Shown here: piece after piece, positions 5,488 through 12,408 of the stretch
How positions within the stretch are numbered: position 1 is the stretch's first letter
Layout: each line of letters starts with the position of its first letter
IMG/VR virus record: IMGVR_UViG_3300036826_000205
Location: 1 to 22,304 of that record
DNA: 22,304 nt
Reading direction: 5' to 3' (one strand)
Origin: a virus
Position numbers and translations under genes: made by a program
The notes under the pieces: model-generated
The model's input: only the letters and a program-made list of their open reading frames with translations
Database searches by the model: none
Told to the model about the DNA's origin: nothing

Positions 5488-7695
5488 ATGGCTGACAAGA
5501 ACGAAGCGCTGCTGAAGCGCATCCGCGACCGCTATCGCTACGCCTCCGACCAGTGGCGGGAAGCCCGCGAACAGCGCCGCATCGACATGCGCTTCATCCA
5601 GGGCGATCCGTGGGAGGAACAGGACCGCAAAGCGCGCGAGGACGCCGGCCGCCCGTGCATCAACCACGACGAATTAGGCCAGTACGTGAATGCCTCCGTG
5701 AACAACGTGCGGCAGAACAAACGCGGTATCAAGGTTTCGCCCGATGGCAATGGCGCGACCGAACAGACCGCGGCCAATCAAGAGAACCTGGTCCGCACCA
5801 TCGAGAAGAACTCCGGCGCGCCGTTCATTTACTGCCAAGCCTTTCAACAGATGGTGGAAGGGTCCTATGGCTTCTTTCGCGTCTCGCGGAAGTACGTTTC
5901 CGATGATTCGTTTGACCAGGAAATCTGCCTCAAGCCCATCGCGAACCCGGATAGCGTCCTCCCTGATCCGGACTGCAAAGAGCCCGACTGGAGCGACCAG
6001 CGTTACTCGTTCGTGCTCGATCCGATGTCGCGCGACGAATTTAAGCTGCGCTGGCCGAAGGCCAAGATTCAGGACTTCTCGAACGAAGACATGCGGGTAG
6101 CGCCCCAGTGGATTCGCGAGAACGATGTCGTGACCGCCGAGTACTGGGAGGTAGAGATCGAAGAAGTCACGCTCTACCTGCTCGCCTCGGGCAAAATCAC
6201 CGACGATCCAGAACCGCATCACAACATCGCCCGCTCACGCACCGTGGAGCGCAAGAAACTCGTGCAGTACTTCACCAACGGCGTGGAGATTCTGGAACGC
6301 ACCGAACAGCCAGGCCCGCTCATTCCCGTCATTCCGATGATCGGGCTGGAGCGCTGGATCGACGAGGGCTCAGGGCCGAAGCGCGTCATCAATTCGCTGA
6401 TCCGCCTGGGGCGCGACCCGCAGATGTCGCACGCCTATCTGTGCTCCCTCGAAATGGAGGAAGCCGGGCTCACTCCGAAAACCGCGTGGAAGGGATACAA
6501 GGGCCAGTTCGAGAGCGACTGGGAAGCCTGGACCACCAGCCACAAGATTCCGCATGCCGTTCTGCAAGCCGATCCGATGGTGGATGGCGCCACGGGCCAG
6601 GTGCTCCCGCTGCCCACGCGCGAGCCGTTCACCCCCAATTTCCAGCAGTACGAGATCGCGAAAGACTCCTGCCGGCGCGCCATTCAGGCGGCGATGGGCA
6701 TTTCGCCGCTGCCGACCGCTGCGCAGCGCAACAACGAAAAGTCCGGTGTGGCGCTGGAGCGCATCACCGATGCGCAGAACCTCGGCTCGTATCACTTCAT
6801 CGACAGTTTCGATCGCGCGCTGCAATACGCCGGCCGCGTCATTCTTTCCTGGATTCCGGTTACGTATGACACCGAGCGCGAGCTATCGCTCCGCAAAGCC
6901 GACGATTCGCACCTGACCGTGCGCATCAACACCGAGACGCCGTACCTCGACGAGAAGACGCAACAACCGGTGCATTTCGATACCGCGGAAGGCGATCACT
7001 ATCCGGATATTTCGACTGGGCCAAGTTACCAGTCGCAGCAGGAAGAGGCCGCGGCGTTCCTCGACACGCTGATTCAGAACATGCCCAACCTGCCGGTGGC
7101 GCCGCCGCAGGCCGCGAAGCTGCTCGCTTTAGCGATCCAAATGCGGAATCTGGGGCCGAAGGGCGACCAGATGGCCGAGATCATCGCGCCCGCCGACCAG
7201 ACCGGCCAGCAGGCGATGCAGATGGCGCAGCAGGCGCAACTGCAGAACCAACAAATGCAGGAAGCGATCGCCAAGCTGCAGGCCGAACTGCAAAAACTGC
7301 AAATCGAACGCGCCGGCAAGGTGATCGACAACCAGGGCCGCCTGGCGATCGAAAAGATGAAGATCGAAGCCGGGCTCGCCGAAGCCGAGATCGAAACGAA
7401 AGCGCAGATCGCCAGCGAACGCAACGAGTTCGTTTCCGATTTGTGGAGCCAGATGCACGACCAGGCGCACGAACACGCCATGCAAATCGCGGATCAGGCG
7501 CACGGGCGGCAGATGACGGAGCTGGAGCAACAGCACGAACAGGCGCTCGCGAGCCAGCAAGCCGTGCAGCAGCAACAGCAGCAGCAAGCCGATCAGGCGC
7601 ACGAGATCGGGATGGCGCACCGCCAGGGCGAGCAGCAATTGAAGCTCGCCAAAGCGAAGCCGCAACCAAAGCCCAACGGGAGCGCGCAGAAATGA
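5488..7695 (+). CDS. P22 gp1-like portal protein with long Gln-rich C-terminus
   Basis: The portal forms the dodecameric vertex ring through which DNA enters and leaves. The N-terminus (LLKRIRDRYRYASDQWREAR, DMRFIQGDPWEEQDRKARED, then GRPCINHDELGQYVN) is the signature of P22-type portals. So are the internal NPDSVLPDPDCKEPDWSD and the IRLGRDPQMSHAY region. The length of 735 residues is close to P22 gp1, about 725. From about residue 560 the protein becomes Gln/Ala/Glu-rich coiled coil with an uninterrupted glutamine run near 691-697. In P22 this end forms the helical barrel that senses packaged DNA. The start has no Shine-Dalgarno. The stop overlaps the ATG of a 35-residue gene (ATGA at 7692-7695). 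Confidence 0.93.
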   Translation: MADKNEALLKRIRDRYRYASDQWREAREQRRIDMRFIQGDPWEEQDRKAREDAGRPCINHDELGQYVNASVNNVRQNKRGIKVSPDGNGATEQTAANQENLVRTIEKNSGAPFIYCQAFQQMVEGSYGFFRVSRKYVSDDSFDQEICLKPIANPDSVLPDPDCKEPDWSDQRYSFVLDPMSRDEFKLRWPKAKIQDFSNEDMRVAPQWIRENDVVTAEYWEVEIEEVTLYLLASGKITDDPEPHHNIARSRTVERKKLVQYFTNGVEILERTEQPGPLIPVIPMIGLERWIDEGSGPKRVINSLIRLGRDPQMSHAYLCSLEMEEAGLTPKTAWKGYKGQFESDWEAWTTSHKIPHAVLQADPMVDGATGQVLPLPTREPFTPNFQQYEIAKDSCRRAIQAAMGISPLPTAAQRNNEKSGVALERITDAQNLGSYHFIDSFDRALQYAGRVILSWIPVTYDTERELSLRKADDSHLTVRINTETPYLDEKTQQPVHFDTAEGDHYPDISTGPSYQSQQEEAAAFLDTLIQNMPNLPVAPPQAAKLLALAIQMRNLGPKGDQMAEIIAPADQTGQQAMQMAQQAQLQNQQMQEAIAKLQAELQKLQIERAGKVIDNQGRLAIEKMKIEAGLAEAEIETKAQIASERNEFVSDLWSQMHDQAHEHAMQIADQAHGRQMTELEQQHEQALASQQAVQQQQQQQADQAHEIGMAHRQGEQQLKLAKAKPQPKPNGSAQK

Positions 7696-7799
7696 CGCTC
7701 GCGCTGGCTGTCGTGCTGCTGGCGATCACGCTTGCCGGCCGCCAAGGGCCGAAACCGCCGCGTGGGCCTTTCGAGTATCGCCCCGATTGGTGGGATTAA
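7692..7799 (+). CDS. 35-residue membrane peptide coupled to the portal gene
   Basis: The ATG overlaps the portal stop (ATGA). The product is MTLALAVVLLAITLAGRQGP then KPPRGPFEYRPDWWD: one hydrophobic segment (2-16) followed by a Pro-rich, aromatic acidic tail. It looks like a signal-anchor peptide or lipoprotein-like fragment without a lipobox cysteine. Its stop overlaps the stop of a minus-strand gene (7796), sharing TTAA. Translational coupling makes expression plausible. The function is unknown. Confidence 0.45.
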   Translation: MTLALAVVLLAITLAGRQGPKPPRGPFEYRPDWWD

Positions 7800-8101
7800 T
7801 TTACGGTGGGCGGGCGCGCGGGCGCGTCGTTCGGTTTGTCCGCGAATAGCTTCGGATTGTAAGCGAACAGATCATGCCGGCCGGTGAGGCAGGCGAGCCG
7901 ATGCTCCAGCGCCATGAGGCACATCATTCCGTCGCGGTGGTCCTTCCGCAATTCGCGGATGGCGGCCCGCAGTGCGTGGATCGCACGCCACACCGAGTAA
8001 GCCAAGTAAGTCAAAGCTCCGGCCAGTAAGAGTTGGCAGACCGCCACAACCAAAGGGTTCACGTCCTTCAGTTTTGCAGTAACTCGCTCGCGCGAGCGCA
8101 T
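7796..8101 (-). CDS. single-span membrane protein with basic helical region, antisense
   Basis: From ATG at 8101 the product is 101 residues. It has a membrane segment, NPLVVAVCQLLLAGALTYLAY (about 15-35), then an amphipathic, Arg-rich helix (SVWRAIHALRAAIRELRKDHRD) and a Pro-rich end (NDAPARPPTVN). This resembles small type-II or type-III membrane proteins such as some holins or inner-membrane spanins, but no diagnostic feature fixes it. It fills the space between the 35-residue peptide and the scaffold gene. Its stop overlaps the former, and its start is 17 bases from the scaffold ATG. An alternative GTG lies at the DVNPL position, preceded by GAAGGAC but with too short a spacer. Confidence 0.55.
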   Translation of the reverse strand: MRSRERVTAKLKDVNPLVVAVCQLLLAGALTYLAYSVWRAIHALRAAIRELRKDHRDGMMCLMALEHRLACLTGRHDLFAYNPKLFADKPNDAPARPPTVN

Positions 8102-8118
8102 CGCGCACCACACCAACT

Positions 8119-9231
8119 ATGTCTGACGTAATCGCAGATTCGTCGTCTGCCCCAACAGCAACACCAGCGCCTTCGACCGTGATGCTTCCGACCAGTGCGG
8201 AGTATCGCAAGACCGGGCACGAGGCCGTCGAGCCTCGTGCTGGCACGGCGCAGCCGCCGAAAGCGGAATCGGCACCCGCAAAGAAACAAACCCCGTCCGA
8301 GCCGGCAGACGATGCCGGCGAAAGCGCCGCGGCCTCGGAAGCCGGGAACGATCCCAAGCAGGAGAAACGCGAAGCGAAGCCCCGCAGCAATGCGGAATCG
8401 CGCCTTAAAGAAGTACTTGAAGATTTGAAGCGCGCCGGGCTCACCCCCGCCGAACTCAAAACCTTCCGCGCTAAAGCGGAGGAGCACAGCTCCTCTAAGC
8501 GCGAGGCACAGGCCGCCGCGAAAGCCGAAGCAGTACCGGAGTCCACCGCAAAACCGGCTGAAGCGAAAGCGCCGACCTACGAGGACGCGCACCCCAAACC
8601 CAAGCTCGAAGATTTCGATTCGATTGAAGCCCACACCGAGGCTTTGACCGATTGGAAGTTGGACAAGCGCGAGTTTGAACGCGCCGCACGCGAAGCCGCC
8701 CAAGCGCAGCAGAAAGCCATCAGCGACAAGCTGACGGACGCCAAAGCACGCTACGGCGACGATGCCGAAACCTCGATCCGCAGCGCCGCGAAAACCATCG
8801 CGGAGAGCGTGGAGGTGCCTGGCGCCGTGAAAGCGGTGCTGACCGATTCGCCGGTGCTGGTCGATGTGCTCTACACGCTCAACTCGAAAGAGGGCGAGCT
8901 GCAGGCCTTCCTCGATCTCGCCAAAACGAATCCGGCCGCCGCGATCCGCAAAGCGGTTTTGCTCGAACACCTGGTCAGCCAGGAGTTGGGCAAAGCCGAT
9001 AGCGACGCTGGCACGGCGCAAGCCGCGCAACGCGATGAGTCGGGCAAGTTCGTGTCCAGTAGTAAACCTCCTGCCAAACGAGTAACCGAGGCGCCGCCCC
9101 CGCCGCGCGAGGCCAGCGGAAGAAGTTCCGCCCCTCCCGACGACGTGGAGTCGGCCGCCAAAACCGGGGATTTCGCAGCGTACCGAGCAGCACAAAATCG
9201 CCGCGATCTCGCCCGCTTCCAAGGCAAATAG
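8119..9231 (+). CDS. scaffolding protein (gp8-like position)
   Basis: Scaffolds guide coat assembly and leave before or during packaging. This 370-residue protein lies between portal and coat, the classic position. Residues 1-115 are disordered and rich in Ala/Pro/Ser/Glu. Residues about 90-120 (NAESRLKEVLEDLKRAGLTPAELK) and about 150-310 are helical and highly charged, with a run of long helices. The C-terminus (SAAKTGDFAAYRAAQNRRDLARFQGK) is a short basic helix, as expected for the coat-binding end of P22-like scaffolds. No enzymatic motif is seen. Assignment rests on position and composition rather than close similarity. The ATG at 8119 lacks a ribosome site. The coat gene starts six bases after the stop. 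Confidence 0.8.
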   Translation: MSDVIADSSSAPTATPAPSTVMLPTSAEYRKTGHEAVEPRAGTAQPPKAESAPAKKQTPSEPADDAGESAAASEAGNDPKQEKREAKPRSNAESRLKEVLEDLKRAGLTPAELKTFRAKAEEHSSSKREAQAAAKAEAVPESTAKPAEAKAPTYEDAHPKPKLEDFDSIEAHTEALTDWKLDKREFERAAREAAQAQQKAISDKLTDAKARYGDDAETSIRSAAKTIAESVEVPGAVKAVLTDSPVLVDVLYTLNSKEGELQAFLDLAKTNPAAAIRKAVLLEHLVSQELGKADSDAGTAQAAQRDESGKFVSSSKPPAKRVTEAPPPPREASGRSSAPPDDVESAAKTGDFAAYRAAQNRRDLARFQGK

Positions 9232-9237
9232 CCGCCA

Positions 9238-10479
9238 ATGGCAAACCCAAACACCTTTCTAAACACTTCCTGGGTCTCTATGGAGATCCTGCGCCTCCTC
9301 GTCAATTCGCTGGAGGTCACCGAGTATTTCAACCGCGATTGGGAAAAGGACTTCAACAAAGAGTTCGCTCCCGGTTCGTCCATTTCCGTCAAGTTCCCGC
9401 AGCGCTTTACGACCACCGATGGCATGGGCTACGCGCCGCAGGGCATCAACCGCGTTTCGACCACCATCTCGCTCGATCAGTGGATTCAAATCGGCTTCGA
9501 ATGGGATGACTACGAACGCGCCGTCAAGCTGGAGCGTTCCGAAGCAGAGTTGCGCGAGAACTATTGGGCGCCCGCCGCGGCCGCCTTCGCGCAGGAATAC
9601 GACAGCCGTTCGGCCAAATTCGCGTATCAGAACGCCTCCTCCGTTGCCGGCGTGCTCGGCACCGATCCCACGAGCGTGAGCACCTTCTACACCGCTCGCC
9701 AGATTCTGAAGCAGAAGGCCTGCCCGCCCGGCAAGCGCGCGATGTGCATCTCGTCCTCGATGATGTCTTCGCTCGGCTCGAACATCACCAACATCTTCAA
9801 TCCGCCCGACGAGATTTCGAAGATGTTCAAGGAAGGCGCGCTCGGCCGGCTGGCCGGGTTCGACTTCTACGAGTGCAACAGCTTGTACACGCACACGGCC
9901 GGCACCTGGGCCGCGACGGTTTCCGTCAATGGCGCCAACCAGTCCGGTACCTCGCTCATCATCACCGCGACCGCGGGCGACACGTTCAAAACCGGCGACA
10001 AATTCAAGATCGCCAACGTGAACTTCGTCAACCCGATGACGCGGCGCTCTCCGGGTCCGCTCAGCGCCGAGACCTTCACAGTCACGCAAGACCTCACCGC
10101 TGCCGGCGGCGGCGTCGATGTGCTGAACTTCCTGCCCGCCATCTATGGACCCGGCTCGCAGTATCAGAACGTCGATGCACTGCCCGCCAATTCCGCAGCT
10201 CTGACCTTGTGGCCCGGCACCGCCTCGCCCAACGGCAAGAGCGGCACCGCCGCGCTCGCGCTGTCTCGTTATGCCTTCGCCGCCGTGGGCGCCAAGCTCT
10301 ACGTGCCGAAAGCGGTCGAGCAGGGCGGCCAGGCGCAGGATCCCGACACGGGCTTCAGCGTCCGCAAGGTGATCGCGTGGGATCCGGTGCGGTCCATGCA
10401 GATTAACCGGCTCGATTCGTTGATCGGGTTCGGCAGTCTCTACCAAGACAATGGCGCGGTTGTCGTGGCGGGCGCGTAG
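9238..10479 (+). CDS. major coat protein, P22 gp5 type (HK97 fold)
   Basis: The product is 413 residues (P22 coat is about 430). Family-like features are the N-terminal ANPNTFLNTSWVSMEILRLL, the FNRDWEKDFNKEFAPGSSIS stretch, VKFPQRF, and the C-terminal ARFAF/ALSRYAFAAVGAKLYVPKA and VRKVIAWDPVRSMQINRLDSL, which close the coat core. Residues about 222-345 are a beta-rich insertion, matching the position of the P22 I-domain. The capsid lattice is therefore predicted to be P22-like. It is followed by a leader with a hairpin and a small decoration-type gene. Confidence in the fold is high. The exact relatives were not searched. Confidence 0.93.
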   Translation: MANPNTFLNTSWVSMEILRLLVNSLEVTEYFNRDWEKDFNKEFAPGSSISVKFPQRFTTTDGMGYAPQGINRVSTTISLDQWIQIGFEWDDYERAVKLERSEAELRENYWAPAAAAFAQEYDSRSAKFAYQNASSVAGVLGTDPTSVSTFYTARQILKQKACPPGKRAMCISSSMMSSLGSNITNIFNPPDEISKMFKEGALGRLAGFDFYECNSLYTHTAGTWAATVSVNGANQSGTSLIITATAGDTFKTGDKFKIANVNFVNPMTRRSPGPLSAETFTVTQDLTAAGGGVDVLNFLPAIYGPGSQYQNVDALPANSAALTLWPGTASPNGKSGTAALALSRYAFAAVGAKLYVPKAVEQGGQAQDPDTGFSVRKVIAWDPVRSMQINRLDSLIGFGSLYQDNGAVVVAGA

Positions 10480-10517
10480 TTAGCGCCCGACTTGGATTGA
10501 GCCTTCGCCTCGCTCAT

Positions 10518-10546
10518 GCCGCGAAGCGGTCATCCCGCTCTGCGGC
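10518..10546. repeat. long imperfect hairpin between coat and decoration genes
   Basis: GCCGC (10518-10522) pairs with GCGGC (10542-10546), and the inner AGCGG (10525-10529) pairs with CCGCT (10535-10539) around a small loop. No U-run follows. Located about 40 bases after the coat stop, it could protect the abundant coat mRNA from 3' exonucleases or reduce read-through. A short frame through this segment (from 10516) is not credited as a gene. Confidence 0.4.
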
Positions 10547-10606
10547 CTGATAAGGCGCGGGCTCATCCAAGCCTCGCGAATTTTTCAAGGAGCAAACCAA
10601 GACAAC

Positions 10607-11032
10607 ATGGCAAATCGTGTCTCTTCTCACTTCGGGTTGCAAGACCCGCGTTTCGATTCGCTCGTCATGCCGCTCAATGTCGTTTCGACGTTGAGCCCGG
10701 CAGCGGCGCACACCTACACCACCGATGAAATCCTCGGCGGCCTGATCCTACGGGATACCAACGGCGCCGGGCGCACGGATGTGCTGCCTACCGCAGCCTT
10801 GCTGGTAGCAGCCATTCAAGGCGCGATGGTCGGCACTTCGTTCGAGTTCCACATCCGCAACACCGCGGATGCAGCGGAAACTTTGACGATCTCGGCCGGC
10901 ACCGGCGGAACCACCTCCGGAACTATGACGATCGCGCAAAACAACGCCAAGACGTTTCGCGTGGTGCTCACCAACGTGGGCATCGGCAGCGAAGCCTATA
11001 CAGTTTATTCACTCGGAACTGTGACTTTCTAG
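10607..11032 (+). CDS. putative capsid decoration / head-fibre protein
   Basis: The 141-residue product has a beta-rich, Thr/Ala/Gly-rich sequence. Its core, SFEFHIRNTADAAETLTIS then GTMTIAQNNAKTFRVVLTNV and a C-terminal YSLGTVTF, looks like a small beta-sandwich that I recall in proteins encoded just after phage coat genes. The N-terminus (FGLQDPRFDSLVMPLNVVS) may dock to the capsid. P22 itself has no equivalent. An AAGGAG lies at 10587-10592 but 14 bases from the ATG, a long spacer. A strong terminator follows at 11068. The decoration role is an inference from position and fold style. Confidence 0.6.
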   Translation: MANRVSSHFGLQDPRFDSLVMPLNVVSTLSPAAAHTYTTDEILGGLILRDTNGAGRTDVLPTAALLVAAIQGAMVGTSFEFHIRNTADAAETLTISAGTGGTTSGTMTIAQNNAKTFRVVLTNVGIGSEAYTVYSLGTVTF

Positions 11033-11067
11033 TCGAGCCGAGCACATACTCTGTAACTCCTAAAGTC

Positions 11068-11104
11068 GGCCGCGCCCCTGCCTTCGGCACGCGCGGCCTT
11101 TTTT
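11068..11104 (+). terminator. strong intrinsic terminator after the decoration gene
   Basis: GGCCGCGC (11068-11075) pairs with GCGCGGCC (11091-11098), and an inner TGCC/GGCA pairing (11079-11082 with 11086-11089) tops the stem. Six T residues follow (11099-11104). It marks the end of the coat/decoration transcription unit. The next unit must start here or rely on read-through. Confidence 0.9.
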
Positions 11105-11114
11105 CACGCTTCAC

Positions 11115-11195
11115 ATGGAACCGTTCAAGGCTGGCGTACCCATGCCGAGTCGCAGATCCGGCCTGTTTTTGGCCGGAGTCCAAGTGAGGCTTTAG
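11115..11195 (+). CDS. 26-residue mini-ORF, copy 1 of a paired element
   Basis: ATG at 11115 opens MEPFKAGVPMPSRRSGLFLAGVQVRL, stopping at 11193-11195 just before the ATG of the next gene (11200). The product matches the ends of a second mini-ORF at 19090-19260: KAGV.(T)P.RRSGL at the N-terminus and AGxQVRL at the C-terminus. The nucleotide block is also alike, 36 of 40 bases (11126-11165 versus 19101-19140) and 29 of 32 bases (11171-11202 versus 19236-19267). CCGGCC (11159-11164) pairs with GGCCGG (11171-11176) to form a hairpin. No Shine-Dalgarno is visible. It may be a coding leader, a structured RNA, or a mobile repeat. Confidence 0.4.
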   Translation: MEPFKAGVPMPSRRSGLFLAGVQVRL

Positions 11196-11199
11196 CCCA

Positions 11200-11643
11200 A
11201 TGCCACTCAACGAAGCGCGCGGCTACGTGCGCTCAAACCTCACCCAGGAGCAAAAGCAAGAAGCGCTCGCCGCCATTTACGGCGGGCCTATGGACGTTAT
11301 GCAACAGCAATTTTCCGCCGAACAGTTGGAACAGATGCGCGCCATCCTGGCGCAGCACGACGGAGCACAGCGCAACGGGATCAAGGAGTTTGACCTGAAC
11401 AACCCGCCGAAACAGCCCTACGTTTACCAGGAGTTTCCGCGCTGCCTGTATCACCACGCGAAAAACATCACGCGCAACGCGCACTCGCACGAAGAAGTGG
11501 AAGCCGCACTCGCGGCCGGCTGGTCCAAACAACCCCTTCCCGCCGAGGAGCTGGATGGCACGGCGCAGCCGCTCGATACGCAGGATGCAGCGGAAGCTGC
11601 CGCGCTCGATGCGATCGCCCGCAAGAAGAAGAAAGCAGCCTAA
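11200..11643 (+). CDS. putative head-completion-associated protein
   Basis: The 147-residue product is helical and charged at the N-terminus. It contains a segment YVYQEFPRCLYHHAKNI followed by EEVEAALAAGWSKQPLP. The 'FPxxLY ... eEvxxAlAxGW..xP' pattern is frequent in small phage head-associated proteins as I recall. The C-terminus is Lys-rich (ARKKKKAA). It lies between the decoration and gp4-like genes, a position where head-completion or joining proteins are expected. Its start is 4 bases after the mini-ORF stop, and the GTGAGG at the end of that element may serve as its ribosome site. Confidence 0.6.
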   Translation: MPLNEARGYVRSNLTQEQKQEALAAIYGGPMDVMQQQFSAEQLEQMRAILAQHDGAQRNGIKEFDLNNPPKQPYVYQEFPRCLYHHAKNITRNAHSHEEVEAALAAGWSKQPLPAEELDGTAQPLDTQDAAEAAALDAIARKKKKAA

Positions 11644-11646
11644 TTC

Positions 11647-12408
11647 ATGGCGAACACCTGGAACGATCTCATCTTCGATGCGCTGCTCGAACTCGGCGTG
11701 TATTATCCAGGCGAGAGCCTGCGCGCCGAAGATCAGCAGATTTGCAGCCGCAAGCTGCGCCGCATCATCGACACCTGGGCCGCGCGCCGGGTGTTCGCCT
11801 ACGACGTCAATTTTCAGCTCTACACGCTGACCCCCAACCACGCGCCGCACCTGATCGGGCCAGGCCTCACGAGTCCGGATTTTGCGACACCGAACAACGC
11901 GCCGCGCCCGCAGCGTATCGAGAGCGCTTCGCTCGTGCTCAACACGCAAACGCCGGCCATCGATTCGCCGCAACTGAACATCCGCGATGACGCCTGGTGG
12001 GCGGCCGAGCGCGTGAAGGGACTCACTTCGAACGTGCCGACCGACCTCTACTATTCGGCGCAGTTTCCGGACGGCGAACTGAACTTCTGGCCCGTGCCCA
12101 ATTTCGCCTATCAAGTGCGGCTGGAGCTGTGGACCATTCTCGGGCAGCTTCCCACCAATCTCGCCTCGACCTTCTCGGCGCCGCCGGCCTATGAATCGAC
12201 CTTGCTCTATTCGCTCGCGATCGACGCCGCCACCGCCTACCAGCGGCAAGTGACACCGGAACTAGCCGCGAAACACAACGCGGCCCGCAAGGCGCTGCAG
12301 GCAGACAACGACAAGAGCCCCCGCACGCAATCGGCCGACTGGGGCGTGCATCCATCCAGTTGCTCGCGCCGCGGCGATTTCAATTACTACACGGGAGGCC
12401 CCGCCTAA
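11647..12408 (+). CDS. tail accessory factor, P22 gp4-like
   Basis: In P22, gp4 multimers extend the portal and receive gp10. This 253-residue protein begins with the typical helical start (WNDLIFDALLELGVYYPGES, AEDQQICSRKLRRIIDTWAARR), then VFAYDVNFQLYTLTPNH and IGPGLTSPDF, resembling the P22_Tail-4 family. P22 gp4 is about 166 residues. The extra length is C-terminal, beginning around residue 150, and includes PPAYESTLLYSLAIDAATAY and a final Arg-rich SSCSRRGDFNYYTGG. The next gene starts directly after its stop (GTG after TAA), indicating co-translation. Confidence 0.82.
   Translation: MANTWNDLIFDALLELGVYYPGESLRAEDQQICSRKLRRIIDTWAARRVFAYDVNFQLYTLTPNHAPHLIGPGLTSPDFATPNNAPRPQRIESASLVLNTQTPAIDSPQLNIRDDAWWAAERVKGLTSNVPTDLYYSAQFPDGELNFWPVPNFAYQVRLELWTILGQLPTNLASTFSAPPAYESTLLYSLAIDAATAYQRQVTPELAAKHNAARKALQADNDKSPRTQSADWGVHPSSCSRRGDFNYYTGGPA

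Noticed and set aside
8068-9222. 384-residue minus-strand frame opposite the scaffold
   Set aside because: Phe/Gly/Arg-rich low-complexity composition mirrors the Ala/Glu/Lys-rich plus frame. There is no recognisable domain.
9259-10446. 395-residue minus-strand frame opposite the coat gene
   Set aside because: Repetitive Arg/Gly/Val composition is typical of antisense shadow frames in GC-rich genes. The plus frame is clearly P22-type coat.
10516-10728. plus-strand 70-residue frame between coat and decoration genes
   Set aside because: It overlaps the decoration gene in another frame for most of its length, and its start lies in a hairpin.
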